Source: Bradyrhizobium yuanmingense (GTDB lineage Bacteria > Pseudomonadota > Alphaproteobacteria > Rhizobiales > Xanthobacteraceae). From it: a DNA stretch of 64,000 nt. Position 1 is the first letter of the stretch. The number at the start of each line of letters is the position of its first letter. Shown piece after piece: positions 1 through 9,114 of this stretch. The DNA lies in NCBI RefSeq assembly GCF_029167105.1, contig NZ_JARFML010000012.1:124001-188000 (forward strand), given 5' to 3'. A model generated the notes under the pieces. That model saw only the letters and a list, made by a program, of their open reading frames with translations. It made no database searches and had not been told where the DNA came from. A program made the translations under genes and the position numbers.

Positions 1-2
1 CC

Positions 3-173
3 CGCCACCCGCTGTGCCGCAACGTCCGGTTTGACATCGTCAGCGTCCCCCGGACCCGCCGCGGCGGCAATTGGACGGTGACGCTGCAATCGGTCGAGCC
101 GCGCGCGGTCTGGGAAGCCTCGGAGATCGTCGCCGACATCCAGGATGCCTATGACCTTGCGGCAGCAGCCTGA
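3..173 (+). CDS. C-terminal fragment of an unidentified protein (5' truncated by window edge)
   Basis: An open frame runs in from the window edge and stops with TGA at 171-173, giving 56 residues that end in an alanine-rich tail. The residues have ordinary protein composition and strongly GC-biased third positions, so the frame looks coding. I see no motif that names a family. The start lies outside the window. Confidence 0.5.
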   Translation, partial: RHPLCRNVRFDIVSVPRTRRGGNWTVTLQSVEPRAVWEASEIVADIQDAYDLAAAA

Positions 174-276
174 TTTCGTTGGGGGTTTCCGGGCGATGTC
201 GCCTTAGTCCGCGCGATTGCCGCTGCAATGGCACGGTTCAGCCTTAATTATCGCCCAGTTTCCGAGCAGTGATCAC

Positions 277-1020
277 GTGGACTTGAAGTCGGACGCGGAG
301 AGACGTTTGTCCAAAGCCATCACCATCGTCGCGCTGACCTGTTTCCTCGTCCTCGGCGCCGCCACCACCGCCATCCTCGGCCGCGACAGCGTTCCCAGCG
401 TCAGCGCCGAGATGATCGCCGAGACGCCCCCAGCCAAGCCGCTCGCAACCAACCGCGCCGCCAAGGCCGACCGTCTGGTTCCGACGCTCGCGCTGGCCTC
501 GGCCGCGATCGAGCCGGTCCAGGTTGCCGCCGACAAGCTGGCGCAGGCACCGGTCTTGACCGAGCCGCTGCGTCAGGCCTTCGCCGCCGCCACGCCATCC
601 GATTTCCCGATGCCGAAGCCGAGCGCGCACGAGGCGCCCGCCGCGACCGAGGTTCCGGCCATCGAAGTTCCAGCCAAGCCGAAAGTCGTCGCCAAGCCGC
701 AGCCGCAAAAATCCTATTCGCTGCTGTCCGACGTGCAGATCGCGGGCATCAGGGATCGCCTGAAACTCTCCTCGTCCCAGGAATATTACTGGCCCTCGGT
801 CGAGACAGCGCTGCGCAACGTCGCCCGCAAGATCCAGGCGAACAGGCTGTCGAATCCCAATGCGCCGCCCAGCGCGCAGATCGATCCGAATTGCGACGAG
901 GTGCAGCAGCTGAAGTCGGCCGCGATGCCGCTGTTGTTCCAGCTTCGCGACGACCAGAAGGAAGAAGTGCGCAAGCTCGCCCGTCTCATCGGGCTCGAGA
1001 AGGTCGCGCAGCAGATCTGA
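277..1020 (+). CDS. Hypothetical single-pass membrane-anchored protein
   Basis: About 247 residues. A short basic N-terminus precedes one hydrophobic helix (about residues 13-33), then an Ala/Pro/Lys-rich linker (about 40-150) and a conserved-looking C-terminal domain of about 100 residues with a Cys and several amphipathic helices. The topology suggests a periplasmic C-terminal domain tethered to the inner membrane. I do not recognise the family. The start is uncertain: GTG at 277 is used; TTG at 307 has a better Shine-Dalgarno sequence (GGAG six bases upstream) and would begin right before the helix; a TTG at 217 is also in frame. The next gene (1110) has the same anchor-plus-linker plan. 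Confidence 0.65.
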   Translation: MDLKSDAERRLSKAITIVALTCFLVLGAATTAILGRDSVPSVSAEMIAETPPAKPLATNRAAKADRLVPTLALASAAIEPVQVAADKLAQAPVLTEPLRQAFAAATPSDFPMPKPSAHEAPAATEVPAIEVPAKPKVVAKPQPQKSYSLLSDVQIAGIRDRLKLSSSQEYYWPSVETALRNVARKIQANRLSNPNAPPSAQIDPNCDEVQQLKSAAMPLLFQLRDDQKEEVRKLARLIGLEKVAQQI

Positions 1021-1058
1021 ATGAACGCGGTTCCTCGTCGAGGAGCCGCGGCTTGTCA

Positions 1059-1084
1059 GGAACATCCGGCAATCCCCACGCGTT
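1059..1084 (+). promoter_or_regulatory. Candidate EcfG (general stress) promoter
   Basis: GGAAC at 1059-1063, a 17-base spacer, and CGTT at 1081-1084 match the alphaproteobacterial sigma-EcfG consensus GGAAC-N16/17-CGTT. A start point about 8 bases downstream would give a short leader carrying a GGGAG-like ribosome site before the ATG at 1110. The matching sigma factor is encoded at 32645-33193. Confidence 0.55.
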
Positions 1085-1109
1085 GCCCGCTCCGAAAGGG
1101 AGTGGATGA

Positions 1110-1787
1110 ATGCGCGCTTCGACAGCCTATTTTGTCGGTGCCGGAACCATCGTCGCGGCCATCGCCATTGGTCTCGGTGGCGGCATTGTTGCCGGCAACA
1201 TCATGAATCCGGTTGCGTCCAAGCAGGGGCCCGATACCAGCAAGGTGGCGCAGCGCGCAGCAACTCCCACGCCGGCGCGCACCAATGCTCCCTCCGAGCG
1301 CGTGAACTATCTCACCGGCTCGCAAGCCTTTGGCGCGATGATCGCCGCGCCCGCGCAGGCCGAAGCAAAGCCTGAAGCGGCAAAGCCCGACACCCAAACC
1401 ACGCAGGCGAATGTCGCACCGGCGCCGCAGCCCTCCCAAGCCGCTGCAGTCGAGCCGCCCAAGCCCGCCGCTGCGCAACAGGCCGCAAAGCCTGCCGAGC
1501 AGCAGGCCTCGACCGAGCCATCGGCCTCGTTGAACAACGCTTATGCCAAGGCGAGGGATTCCGATCTGAAGCGCGCCGCGTCCGAACGGCGCCGCGCCGA
1601 GCGTCGCGAACGGTGGGGCGAGCGCCGCCAATATTACGAGTCCCGCGAGCCGCGCGGCATGCGCGACCGCACCGATTGGGATGACGTCGCGCGCAACATC
1701 CGCGAGGATTCCGATGCGCGCGATGCCGGGAGCCGGCCGCGCGGCGGCTTCTCCCAGTTCAGGCTGTTCGGGCCTGACGACGATTAG
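1110..1787 (+). CDS. Hypothetical membrane-anchored Ala/Pro-rich protein, probable stress-regulon member
   Basis: 225 residues. A glycine-rich hydrophobic segment spans about residues 6-30, followed by a long Ala/Pro/Gln/Lys-rich low-complexity region (about 75-145) and a very charged Arg/Glu/Asp-rich C-terminal part (about 150-225). No enzymatic motif is visible. It lies 89 bp after the similarly built gene at 277-1020, but a GGAAC-N17-CGTT element in between suggests it has its own stress-inducible promoter. An envelope-spanning structural or tethering role is possible, but this is inference from composition. Confidence 0.7.
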   Translation: MRASTAYFVGAGTIVAAIAIGLGGGIVAGNIMNPVASKQGPDTSKVAQRAATPTPARTNAPSERVNYLTGSQAFGAMIAAPAQAEAKPEAAKPDTQTTQANVAPAPQPSQAAAVEPPKPAAAQQAAKPAEQQASTEPSASLNNAYAKARDSDLKRAASERRRAERRERWGERRQYYESREPRGMRDRTDWDDVARNIREDSDARDAGSRPRGGFSQFRLFGPDDD

Positions 1788-1846
1788 CCTGACGCTGCGA
1801 TCGTGGCTGCAAACGGAGCAGCCGCGCCGGCATCCTGGCGCGACCG

Positions 1847-3442
1847 TCACGCCAATCCGGCGCGCCGCAGCCCTTCGAGATAATGCGCAAGATCGTCTTC
1901 CCGCAGCATCGGCAGCTCGCGCGTGATCCAGGCAAGCGAGACCTCGGGCTGGGCGCGGCGCAGGCCTTCCAGGGCGGATGCCGCGAGGGCGGGATCGCCG
2001 AGCATGCCGGCGGCGGCCGTCAGCACGCGGTGGGCGCCGACGAAATCCCCGCGCTGGCGCATCGATTCCCGAGCCATCTGCACGGCGCCCGCGTAGTCGC
2101 GGCCGACGAACCGGGCATAAGCCGCAACCCCGCAATAGATTGCCGCGAGCGGGTCGCGCGGGCTCAGCCGCAGCGCGCGGCGGGCGGCGGCATCGCCGTC
2201 CTGCCATCGTCCGGCATAGCACAGCGTCACGCCGTGAAAGGCATGCGCCATCGCGAAATTCGGATTGAGCCGCAAGGCCAGCTCGAATTCAGCCAGCGCG
2301 TCGTCGAACCGACGGCGGAACAGGTAGGTGTAAGCAAGGCCGTGATGGGCCCAGGCATCCTCGCGATCGGCCTCCACCGCAGCGAGCGCCGCACGTTCGG
2401 CGACCGGCACGGTGGCAGCCATGTCGGCCCAGCCCATATGCGCGCCGAAGATATGGCTGGTGGCGAGCAGGCCGAGCGCCTTGCCATAGGCGGGATCGAC
2501 CGCCACCGCTTCTTCCAGCAGCTTCTGCGCGGCGGCGTTGTCCTCGCGGGTGATGCGCCAATAATGCGACAGCGCGCGCATCACGAGGTCCCATGCATCC
2601 AGGCTGCCCGGCGGCTTCTGCTGGGCCCGGAAGCTTTCGGCGGCATAGAGCTGCGGCTCGATGGCGGCGACAATCGCTTCCGTGATCTCGTCCTGCACGG
2701 CGAAGATGTCGGCGAGCTCCCGGTCGTAGCGTTCGGCCCAGAGATGGCTGCCGGTCGAGACGTCGTTGAGCTGGGCCGAGATGCGCACCCGTTCGCCGCT
2801 CCGCCGCACGCTGCCCTCGACCACGTAGCGCACCCCGAGCTCACGCGCGACCTCGTGGATGTGCACGGCGCGGCCCTTGTAGACGAAGGAGGAGTTGCGC
2901 GCGATGACGAAGAACCAGCGCAGCTTCGACAGCGCCGTGATGATGTCCTCGCTGATACCGTCGGAGAAATAATCCTGCTGGACCTCGCCGCTCATATTGG
3001 TGAAGGGCAGCACGGCGATCGCGGGCCGCTCCGGCAGCGCGAAGGTGGCCTGGGACGGGCCGATCCGGACCGGCTCCGGCGCGACCGCGCCGATTTGTGT
3101 CTGGACGTCGCCGACGAAGCGAAAACCCTTGCGGGTGATGGTGCGGATCAGCGACTGACTCGCGCCATCGTCGCCTATCGCCTTGCGCGCCGCGTTGATC
3201 CGGCTGGTCAGGGTGGATTCGGAGACGCTGCGCCCGTGCCAGATCTTGTCGATCAGCTCGTCCTTGCTGACGACCCGGTCGCGGTTCTGCATGAGGTGGA
3301 CGACGAGGTCGAAAACCTGCGGCTCCACGGCAATGGGAACCTGCTCGCGGCTCAGCTCGCGCCGGTCGGTATCGAGAAGGTGGTCCCGGAACAGAAACTG
3401 CACGTCGAAAACTCGGGCCTCATTGCGAAATCGGGCAAACAA
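1847..3442 (-). CDS. Winged-helix transcriptional regulator with TolB-like and TPR domains
   Basis: 531 residues. The N-terminus (about 12-110) is an OmpR/CadC-type winged helix-turn-helix DNA-binding domain, including the typical RINAARKAIGD and TRKGFRFVG segments. Residues about 140-275 match the TolB-like domain often found beside class III cyclases (AVLPFTNMSG, then a DGISEDI segment and a VEGSVRR segment). The rest (about 300-525) is alpha-helical TPR-type repeat. No cyclase catalytic domain and no clear membrane helix are present, so it is probably a cytoplasmic one-component regulator whose TPR part binds an unknown partner or ligand. It is convergent with the gene at 1110. Its targets cannot be told from the window. 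Confidence 0.85.
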   Translation of the reverse strand: MFARFRNEARVFDVQFLFRDHLLDTDRRELSREQVPIAVEPQVFDLVVHLMQNRDRVVSKDELIDKIWHGRSVSESTLTSRINAARKAIGDDGASQSLIRTITRKGFRFVGDVQTQIGAVAPEPVRIGPSQATFALPERPAIAVLPFTNMSGEVQQDYFSDGISEDIITALSKLRWFFVIARNSSFVYKGRAVHIHEVARELGVRYVVEGSVRRSGERVRISAQLNDVSTGSHLWAERYDRELADIFAVQDEITEAIVAAIEPQLYAAESFRAQQKPPGSLDAWDLVMRALSHYWRITREDNAAAQKLLEEAVAVDPAYGKALGLLATSHIFGAHMGWADMAATVPVAERAALAAVEADREDAWAHHGLAYTYLFRRRFDDALAEFELALRLNPNFAMAHAFHGVTLCYAGRWQDGDAAARRALRLSPRDPLAAIYCGVAAYARFVGRDYAGAVQMARESMRQRGDFVGAHRVLTAAAGMLGDPALAASALEGLRRAQPEVSLAWITRELPMLREDDLAHYLEGLRRAGLA

Positions 3443-3601
3443 ACAAAATGAAATTTGGGTCGAAAGATCGTGTGTCTGCCGAAGGGGGCGTTTGGTTCAT
3501 CGCAATCGCGTGATGGCAGCCATGTGGTTTTCCGAGGGGAATACATCCGCAGCTCGAATGTTGCAGTCGGGGCCGCCGAGATCTCCCACCGCGATCAACC
3601 C

Positions 3602-3682
3602 GTCATGCTGAGGTGCGAGGTGCAGGCTGTGAACCAGCCTCCGAGGCCTCCGCCTCGCTCCGGCACCTCAGGATCACGGGCG
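3602..3682. repeat. Imperfect palindromic intergenic repeat
   Basis: CTGAGGTGC near 3608-3616 pairs with GCACCTCAG near 3662-3671, and the interior (AGGCTG/CAGCCT) can pair again. The element lies between the regulator start at 3442 and the lyase start at 3801. It looks like one of the dispersed REP-like families of Bradyrhizobium. The rest of the 3443-3800 gap shows no convincing gene. Confidence 0.5.
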
Positions 3683-3800
3683 ATGGCGCGCGCTTGCCGG
3701 GCAGGACGAATGTGTGGCGAAGCTGCGAATGTCCATTGCCGAGCTGCGCGGCCTGCGTAAGCTGTCGCCCACACAAAACACCAATCACAAAGAATCGCCC

Positions 3801-5162
3801 ATGCCTGCTTTCCCTGCCGCCACCACTGTGATCGACTCCCTGCTGTTTCGCGACGCCTTCGGCGCGCCTGAGATGCGCGAGGTGTTCTCGGACGTCGCGA
3901 CGGTCGCACGCTATGCCGAGGTCGAGGTGGCGCTGGCGAAGGCGGAGGCGAAGTGCGGTGTGATCCCACAGGAGGCGGCCGCAGCGATCGCGGCGCGAAC
4001 CGACATCGGCGCGCTCGACTTCGATCTGCTCAGGCAGGAGACCGATGTCGTCGGCTACCCGATCCTGCCTTTGGTGCATCAGATGGTGAAGCAATGCGGC
4101 GAGGCGGGCCGCTACGTGCATTGGGGCGCCACCACGCAGGACATCATGGACACCGCCGTGGTGCTGCAACTGCGCGCCGCGCTCGAGATCGTCGAACGTG
4201 ACATCGCCGAGCTGCGCAAGATCCTCGCCGATCTGTCGAAGCGTCATCGCGACACTGCGATGGCGGGTCGCACCCATCTGCAGCAGGCGCTGCCGGTGAC
4301 CTTCGGCTACAAGACCGCGATCTGGCTCGCGATGTTCGATCGCCACGCCGAGCGGCTGGTGCAGCTAAAGCCGCGTGTGCTGGTCGGCCAGTTCGCCGGT
4401 GCGGCCGGTACGCTGGCTTCGCTCGGCGACCGGGGGTTCGAGGTGCAGGAGGCGCTCTGTGCCGAGCTGAAGCTCGGCGTTCCCGCCTCGACCTGGCACG
4501 TCGCGCGCGACGGCTTTGCCGAAGCCGTGAACTTCCTTGCTCTCGTCACCGGCTCTCTCGGCAAGATCGCGCTCGACATCATGATCATGGCCTCGACCGA
4601 ATTCGCCGAGGTCTATGAGCCTTTCGTCAAGGGGCGCGGCGCCTCCTCGACCATGCCGCAGAAGCGCAATCCGATCTCCTCGGAGCTGATGCTTGCGGCC
4701 TCCAAGGCGGTGCGCCAGCACGCCGGCCTGATGCTCGACGCCATGGTGCAGGATTTCGAGCGTGCCACCGGCCCCTGGCACGCGGAATGGATGGCGATTC
4801 CCGAAAGCTTCGTGCTGGCCGCCGGCGCGCTGCACCAGGCGAAGTTCGCGCTCGCAGGCCTCATCGTGGACGAGGCGAAGATGAACGACAATCTCGCCAT
4901 CAGCCGCGGCCTGATTGTGGCCGAAGCGGTCATGATGGGCCTCGCCCCGCAGATCGGCCGGCAGGAGGCGCACGACGTCGTTTACGACGCCTGCCGTCAG
5001 GCCAACGAGAAGGGAATGAGCCTTGCTGACGCGCTATCCGCAGATTCACGGATATCGAGCCGCATCGATCGTGCCACAATCGAGGTGCTCACTTCACCGA
5101 AAAATTACCTCGGCCTTGCGCCCGCCATGGTCGACCGGGTGCTGGCATCGGCAACGCGTTGA
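3801..5162 (+). CDS. Class-II fumarase/aspartase-family lyase (PcaB/adenylosuccinate-lyase-like)
   Basis: 453 residues from ATG 3801; the frame stays open upstream to 3714, but that extension has no family-like sequence. The superfamily signature SSTMPQKRNP sits at about residues 281-290 and contains the catalytic-loop serine. A GRTHLQQALP segment at about 155-164 supplies the conserved histidine. The N-terminus resembles 3-carboxy-cis,cis-muconate cycloisomerase and related lyases more than housekeeping PurB. The expected chemistry is beta-elimination or cycloisomerisation on a carboxylic-acid substrate, but the substrate cannot be fixed from sequence. No other protocatechuate genes are adjacent, so I give no symbol. 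Confidence 0.85.
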   Translation: MPAFPAATTVIDSLLFRDAFGAPEMREVFSDVATVARYAEVEVALAKAEAKCGVIPQEAAAAIAARTDIGALDFDLLRQETDVVGYPILPLVHQMVKQCGEAGRYVHWGATTQDIMDTAVVLQLRAALEIVERDIAELRKILADLSKRHRDTAMAGRTHLQQALPVTFGYKTAIWLAMFDRHAERLVQLKPRVLVGQFAGAAGTLASLGDRGFEVQEALCAELKLGVPASTWHVARDGFAEAVNFLALVTGSLGKIALDIMIMASTEFAEVYEPFVKGRGASSTMPQKRNPISSELMLAASKAVRQHAGLMLDAMVQDFERATGPWHAEWMAIPESFVLAAGALHQAKFALAGLIVDEAKMNDNLAISRGLIVAEAVMMGLAPQIGRQEAHDVVYDACRQANEKGMSLADALSADSRISSRIDRATIEVLTSPKNYLGLAPAMVDRVLASATR

Positions 5163-5275
5163 AAACCAAAATGCGTGAAACTGCGTATCTTTCCAAGGGC
5201 GCAAGACGCTCGCATACTTGTGCCCCGCGATGTTAGACTTAAATTGAATGAGCGACTTTCGGCAGAGGGCCCGGC

Positions 5276-6535
5276 ATGACTGATCAACGCATTCCTTCCA
5301 CCCCCATCGATCCGGCGAAGCTCGACCGGCTGGCCGAGGTGGCGGTGAAAGTGGGCCTGGGCTTGCGGCCGGGACAGGATCTGCTTCTGACGGCGCCCGC
5401 GATCGCGCTGCCGCTGGTGCGGCGGATCGCCGTGCATGCCTACAAGGCCGGCGCCGGCCTCGTGACGCCGATCCTGTCGGACGAGGAGATGACGCTGGCG
5501 CGCTACCGCCACGGCCACGACAACAGTTTCGATCGTGCCGCCGGCTGGCTCTACGAGGGCATGGCCAAGGCGTTCTCCGACAACACTGCACGGCTCGCCA
5601 TCGTCGGCGACAACCCGATGTTGCTATCGGGCGAGGATCCTTCCAAGGTGGCGCGCGCCAGCAAGGCCAATTCGATGGCCTATCAGCCTGCGCTGGAGAA
5701 GATCGTCAATTTCGACACCAACTGGAATATCATCGCCTATCCGAGCGCGTCCTGGGCGAAGCTGGTGTTCCCGAACGATCCCGAGGACGTTGCGGTCGGC
5801 AAGCTCGCAGACGCGATTTTCGCCGCGTCCCGTGTCGATCGCGAGGACGCGATCAGCAATTGGGCGAGCCACAATGCGGTGTTGCGCGAGCGCACCAACT
5901 GGCTCAACGGCCAGCGTTTCCGCGCGCTTCAGTACTCGGGTCCCGGCACCGATCTCACCATCGGCCTTGCCGACGGCCACGAATGGGAAGGCGGCGCCTC
6001 GCTGTCCAAGAACGGCATCAGCTGCAACGCCAATATCCCGACCGAAGAGGTCTTCACCACGCCGCATTGCCGCCGCGTCTACGGCCACGTCGTGAGCTCG
6101 AAGCCGCTGTCCTATCAGGGCACGCTGATCGACAACATCGCGGTGCGGTTCGAGGACGGCAAGATCGTCGACGCCAAGGCCTCGCGCGGCGCCGAGGTGC
6201 TGAACAAGGTGCTCGATACCGATGAGGGCGCGCGGCGCCTCGGCGAGGTGGCCTTGGTGCCGCATTCCTCGCCGATCTCGCAGAGCGGGCTGTTGTTCTA
6301 CAACACGCTGTTCGACGAGAACGCCGCCTCGCACATCGCGCTCGGCCAGTGCTATTCGAAATGCTTCATCAACGGTGCCCAGCTCACGCCACAGCAGATC
6401 GCGGCGCAAGGCGGCAACCAGAGCCTGATCCATATTGATTGGATGATCGGCTCGGCCGAGACCGACATCGACGGCATCTTGGCCGACGGCAGCAAGGTGC
6501 CCGTCTTCCGCAAGGGCGAATGGGCGAAGTCGTAA
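5276..6535 (+). CDS. Aminopeptidase, M29 family
   Basis: 419 residues, the usual length for thermophilic-aminopeptidase (AmpS/AmpT) family metallopeptidases. The family's metal ligands can be placed: Glu in PTEEVFTTP (about 257), Glu in LGEVALVP (about 324), His in SHIALG (about 352), and His and Asp in IHIDWMIG (about 385-387). The enzyme should release N-terminal residues from peptides in the cytoplasm using two divalent metals. The ATG at 5276 follows a GGCCCGG-type leader, 113 bp after the lyase stop, on the same strand. Confidence 0.9.
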   Translation: MTDQRIPSTPIDPAKLDRLAEVAVKVGLGLRPGQDLLLTAPAIALPLVRRIAVHAYKAGAGLVTPILSDEEMTLARYRHGHDNSFDRAAGWLYEGMAKAFSDNTARLAIVGDNPMLLSGEDPSKVARASKANSMAYQPALEKIVNFDTNWNIIAYPSASWAKLVFPNDPEDVAVGKLADAIFAASRVDREDAISNWASHNAVLRERTNWLNGQRFRALQYSGPGTDLTIGLADGHEWEGGASLSKNGISCNANIPTEEVFTTPHCRRVYGHVVSSKPLSYQGTLIDNIAVRFEDGKIVDAKASRGAEVLNKVLDTDEGARRLGEVALVPHSSPISQSGLLFYNTLFDENAASHIALGQCYSKCFINGAQLTPQQIAAQGGNQSLIHIDWMIGSAETDIDGILADGSKVPVFRKGEWAKS

Positions 6536-6571
6536 TCTAGATTTTGGTCCAATAGGCAGCCCAGGATGTGG

Positions 6572-7177
6572 TCAACCTCTCCCCGCTGGGGAGAGGTGAA
6601 CGTCTTCGCGACAGCCTTCCCCCTCACGCCGCCGCGGTGCGCAGGGTCGGGCTATGTCGATGCTGAAGCGGTTGAACAGCGTCGTGAACGGGCTGCCGTC
6701 GGTGGCCCGCACGATCGCGTCGGACGCCGCCACCGCCTCGTAGAGCGCGCCAACCGGATCGTCCGCCTCCGCCAGGGCGAGCGCGCCGCGGATCTGTTCG
6801 CGGGCCTCGCTGACGTCATCCTCGTCTTGGAGCCTTGCCTCCAGCGCATCCGCCGCACGGCGCATCTCTGCAAGGTCGCCGCCCCCGGAGAATTTGAGGA
6901 TGTCGCGCCAGTAGGGACGGGCAGAGATAAGCTGGATCAATGCATCGAAACTTTCCGCGATGATGCCCGCGCGGCCCTCTGACGAGACATAGAGCACATT
7001 CTGCGACGGCAGCAGCACGAACGCGCTGCCGGAGCCGTCACTGCCGATGTGCCGCGGGCTTTCGATGCCGTCGATGGTGAACCAGGGCTCCTCGTCCGGT
7101 TCGAAGGAGACGTCGAGACTGCGGAGCCTGGCGACGACCTCGCTGTTGGCTGTCAGAATCTCCGGCGTGAGGGGCAT
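6572..7177 (-). CDS. Hypothetical protein whose C-terminus runs into a palindromic repeat
   Basis: 201 residues, acidic, with no signal peptide or membrane helix. The first about 175 residues look like a folded cytoplasmic domain of unknown family. The last about 25 residues are Arg/Gly-rich, and the stop codon (6572-6574) abuts a dispersed palindrome at 6575-6597. The repeat therefore appears to have replaced or extended the original C-terminus. Confidence 0.65.
   Translation of the reverse strand: MPLTPEILTANSEVVARLRSLDVSFEPDEEPWFTIDGIESPRHIGSDGSGSAFVLLPSQNVLYVSSEGRAGIIAESFDALIQLISARPYWRDILKFSGGGDLAEMRRAADALEARLQDEDDVSEAREQIRGALALAEADDPVGALYEAVAASDAIVRATDGSPFTTLFNRFSIDIARPCAPRRREGEGCREDVHLSPAGRG
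6575..6597. repeat. Perfect CCTCTCCCC palindrome (dispersed hairpin repeat)
   Basis: ACCTCTCCCC, a three-base loop, then GGGGAGAGGT gives ten paired bases. Related CTCTCCC/GGGAGAG hairpins occur at 20992-21014 and 53875-53898, so this is a dispersed family. It lies between two convergent genes and could act as a bidirectional transcription stop, although no T-run follows. Confidence 0.7.
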
Positions 7178-7414
7178 CGGTGCGGCTCCTTCTCAAGACT
7201 TCGCGCACTTTGTCGCACCCCGGACAAGCTAGGTTCATGTGTGCGAATTCGCAGAGGAAATCGTGACGTTAACCGTAACGCATCCGCAACTCGGGGCCGA
7301 TTGTCGAGTGCCATGTAAGAAAGAATTAAAAGCAGCCTACTAGCGTCCCAACTTCTTTCGAAGCAATCCGGGCCGAGACCCGGCCATTCATACTTATATC
7401 TTCTGGGGAAGCAG

Positions 7415-7870
7415 ATGTCGCGCACATTGATTGAAATCGGTAGTTGCAATGTGGACCTCGAGCTGCGGCCGATCGAGCCGTCCTGGATCATCGAGGGCAA
7501 TCCGGTATCCCGCTCCCGCGTCCTGTCGACCAGCGCCGACGGCACCGCGCAGACGATCATCTGGCACTGCACCGAAGGCCGCTTCAACTGGTACTACGAC
7601 ATCGACGAGACGATCATGATCATGGAAGGATCGATCGTGCTCGAGAGCGACGGCATGCCGCCCAAGCGCTACGGCCCCGGCGACGTCATTTTCTTCCGCG
7701 ACGGCGCGCATGCCAAATGGCATGTCGAAGGCCATGTCAAGAAGATCGCCTTCTGCCGCAAGACCAATCCGGTGATCATCGGTTTCCTGATCCGCGTCGT
7801 CAACAAGCTGAAGAAGATGTTCGCCTCCACCGGCGAGCGCCGTCCGGCCTCGCTGATGGGCGCCGGCTAA
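7415..7870 (+). CDS. Cupin-domain protein
   Basis: 151 residues from ATG 7415, preceded by GGGGAAG. A single beta-barrel cupin of the Cupin_3 (ureidoglycine aminohydrolase-like) type spans about residues 40-115, with segments such as YDIDETIMIMEG and YGPGDVIFFRDGAHAKW. A basic, partly hydrophobic helix follows near the C-terminus. Cupins of this type bind small ligands or are simple enzymes; nothing here fixes the role. It is followed by a strong terminator. Confidence 0.75.
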   Translation: MSRTLIEIGSCNVDLELRPIEPSWIIEGNPVSRSRVLSTSADGTAQTIIWHCTEGRFNWYYDIDETIMIMEGSIVLESDGMPPKRYGPGDVIFFRDGAHAKWHVEGHVKKIAFCRKTNPVIIGFLIRVVNKLKKMFASTGERRPASLMGAG

Positions 7871-7913
7871 GCGGACACCAGGGTTTCAAGGACGCTTCCC
7901 AGCGGCCACGACG

Positions 7914-7949
7914 AAGAGGGGTCGGGATCAAGGTCCCGGCCCCTCTTTT
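7914..7949 (+). terminator. Rho-independent terminator after the cupin gene
   Basis: AGAGGGG and CGGGA pair with TCCCG and CCCCTCT around a six-base loop, followed by TTTT. The inverted repeat also faces the 3' end of the convergent amidohydrolase (stop at 7952), so it may serve both genes. Confidence 0.8.
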
Positions 7950-7951
7950 CA

Positions 7952-9004
7952 TCATGACGGCAGCTCGAGCCGGTAGACGTCGATCGCGGTCTGCGAGAAT
8001 AACGCCGTCTTGTCGGCCTCGCTCACCTTTGAGGTGATGCGCTTGAAGGCGTTGAAGATCACCTGGTAGCTGCACTGGCCCTTGTCCGGGGGGAAATTGC
8101 TTTCGAACATCGCGCGCTTCGGGCCGAACGCCTCGATGCAGGTCTCGACATAGGGCCGCCAGGCCGCGGCAAGCTCCTCGGATGTCGGCGGCCTCTCGCG
8201 CAAATGGAAGTCGTAGCCAAGCAGGCACATCGCGAGACCACCGAGCTTCACCACCACATTTTCGCATGTCGCGATCTCCCGGATCGAGGCGCGCCATTGC
8301 GCAAACACCTCCTCGCGCCGGCCCGCGAAGCGGCCGGTTCCGACCGGGCCGCCGCAATGGTCGAGCACAATCCTGGTGTCGGGGAAGGCGCGCGCCAGCG
8401 CCGTGAGCTCGCCGATCTGCGGATGGAACAGCCAGGCATCGAAGCTGAGCTTGAGGGGGGCGAGGCAGGCAAAGCCTTTGCGGAAGGTCGGGTCCTGCAA
8501 CAATCCCTTCGGCCTGTTCGCATACATGCCGGCGACGACAGGATCTTCATCCCAGGCCGAGGAATGCCTGATGCCGCGAAAGCGGCCGTTGCCTGCGGCG
8601 ATCTCGGCTTCCAGCACGCCCTTTGCAGCGTCGCCGAGCAGCAGATTGGCATGGCCGACGATGCCGGCGCAGATCGCGGCCTTGCCGTATCCACCGCTCG
8701 CACTCATGGCGGCGACGCCGTTGGCGAACTCGACCTCGCCCACGGGGCGGAATGATTCCGGCCCATGCGCGCGATACATTGAACGGCAGTCGACATAGAC
8801 GGTGGCGATGACGTTGTGACCGGAGGCGATGTCGGCGGCCATCTCCTCGATCAGATAGCGGTGCCCGCGATTCCACAGATGATGATGGGGATCGACGATC
8901 GGCCGCAAGGGATCGATGATCTCCTCCCGATGCAGCGCGAGCCAGTCCTCACGTGGATCGACGAACAGCCCGCTCGTGTTGGCGGGCACACCGCTTGCTG
9001 CCAT
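7952..9004 (-). CDS. Amidohydrolase-family (TIM-barrel) hydrolase
   Basis: 350 residues. Family markers are VDPHHHLWNRG near residue 38 (metal-binding H-x-H), VLDHCGGP near 215, and FESNFPPDKG near 310, whose position fits the late acidic residue of amidohydrolase-2 enzymes. This group includes lactonases and decarboxylases such as 2-pyrone-4,6-dicarboxylate lactonase relatives. The exact substrate is not predictable. It stands alone, convergent with the cupin gene. Confidence 0.8.
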   Translation of the reverse strand: MAASGVPANTSGLFVDPREDWLALHREEIIDPLRPIVDPHHHLWNRGHRYLIEEMAADIASGHNVIATVYVDCRSMYRAHGPESFRPVGEVEFANGVAAMSASGGYGKAAICAGIVGHANLLLGDAAKGVLEAEIAAGNGRFRGIRHSSAWDEDPVVAGMYANRPKGLLQDPTFRKGFACLAPLKLSFDAWLFHPQIGELTALARAFPDTRIVLDHCGGPVGTGRFAGRREEVFAQWRASIREIATCENVVVKLGGLAMCLLGYDFHLRERPPTSEELAAAWRPYVETCIEAFGPKRAMFESNFPPDKGQCSYQVIFNAFKRITSKVSEADKTALFSQTAIDVYRLELPS

Positions 9005-9114
9005 CGGCCTTCGCTCCCTGATGTTCTGTGTCGGGAGCCTAGCACCTCATTTCCGCATGCAGCAGCGCGCCTTGCGCAACCGCACCCATCATCACGAGCA
9101 ATGCGGTATGTTCG

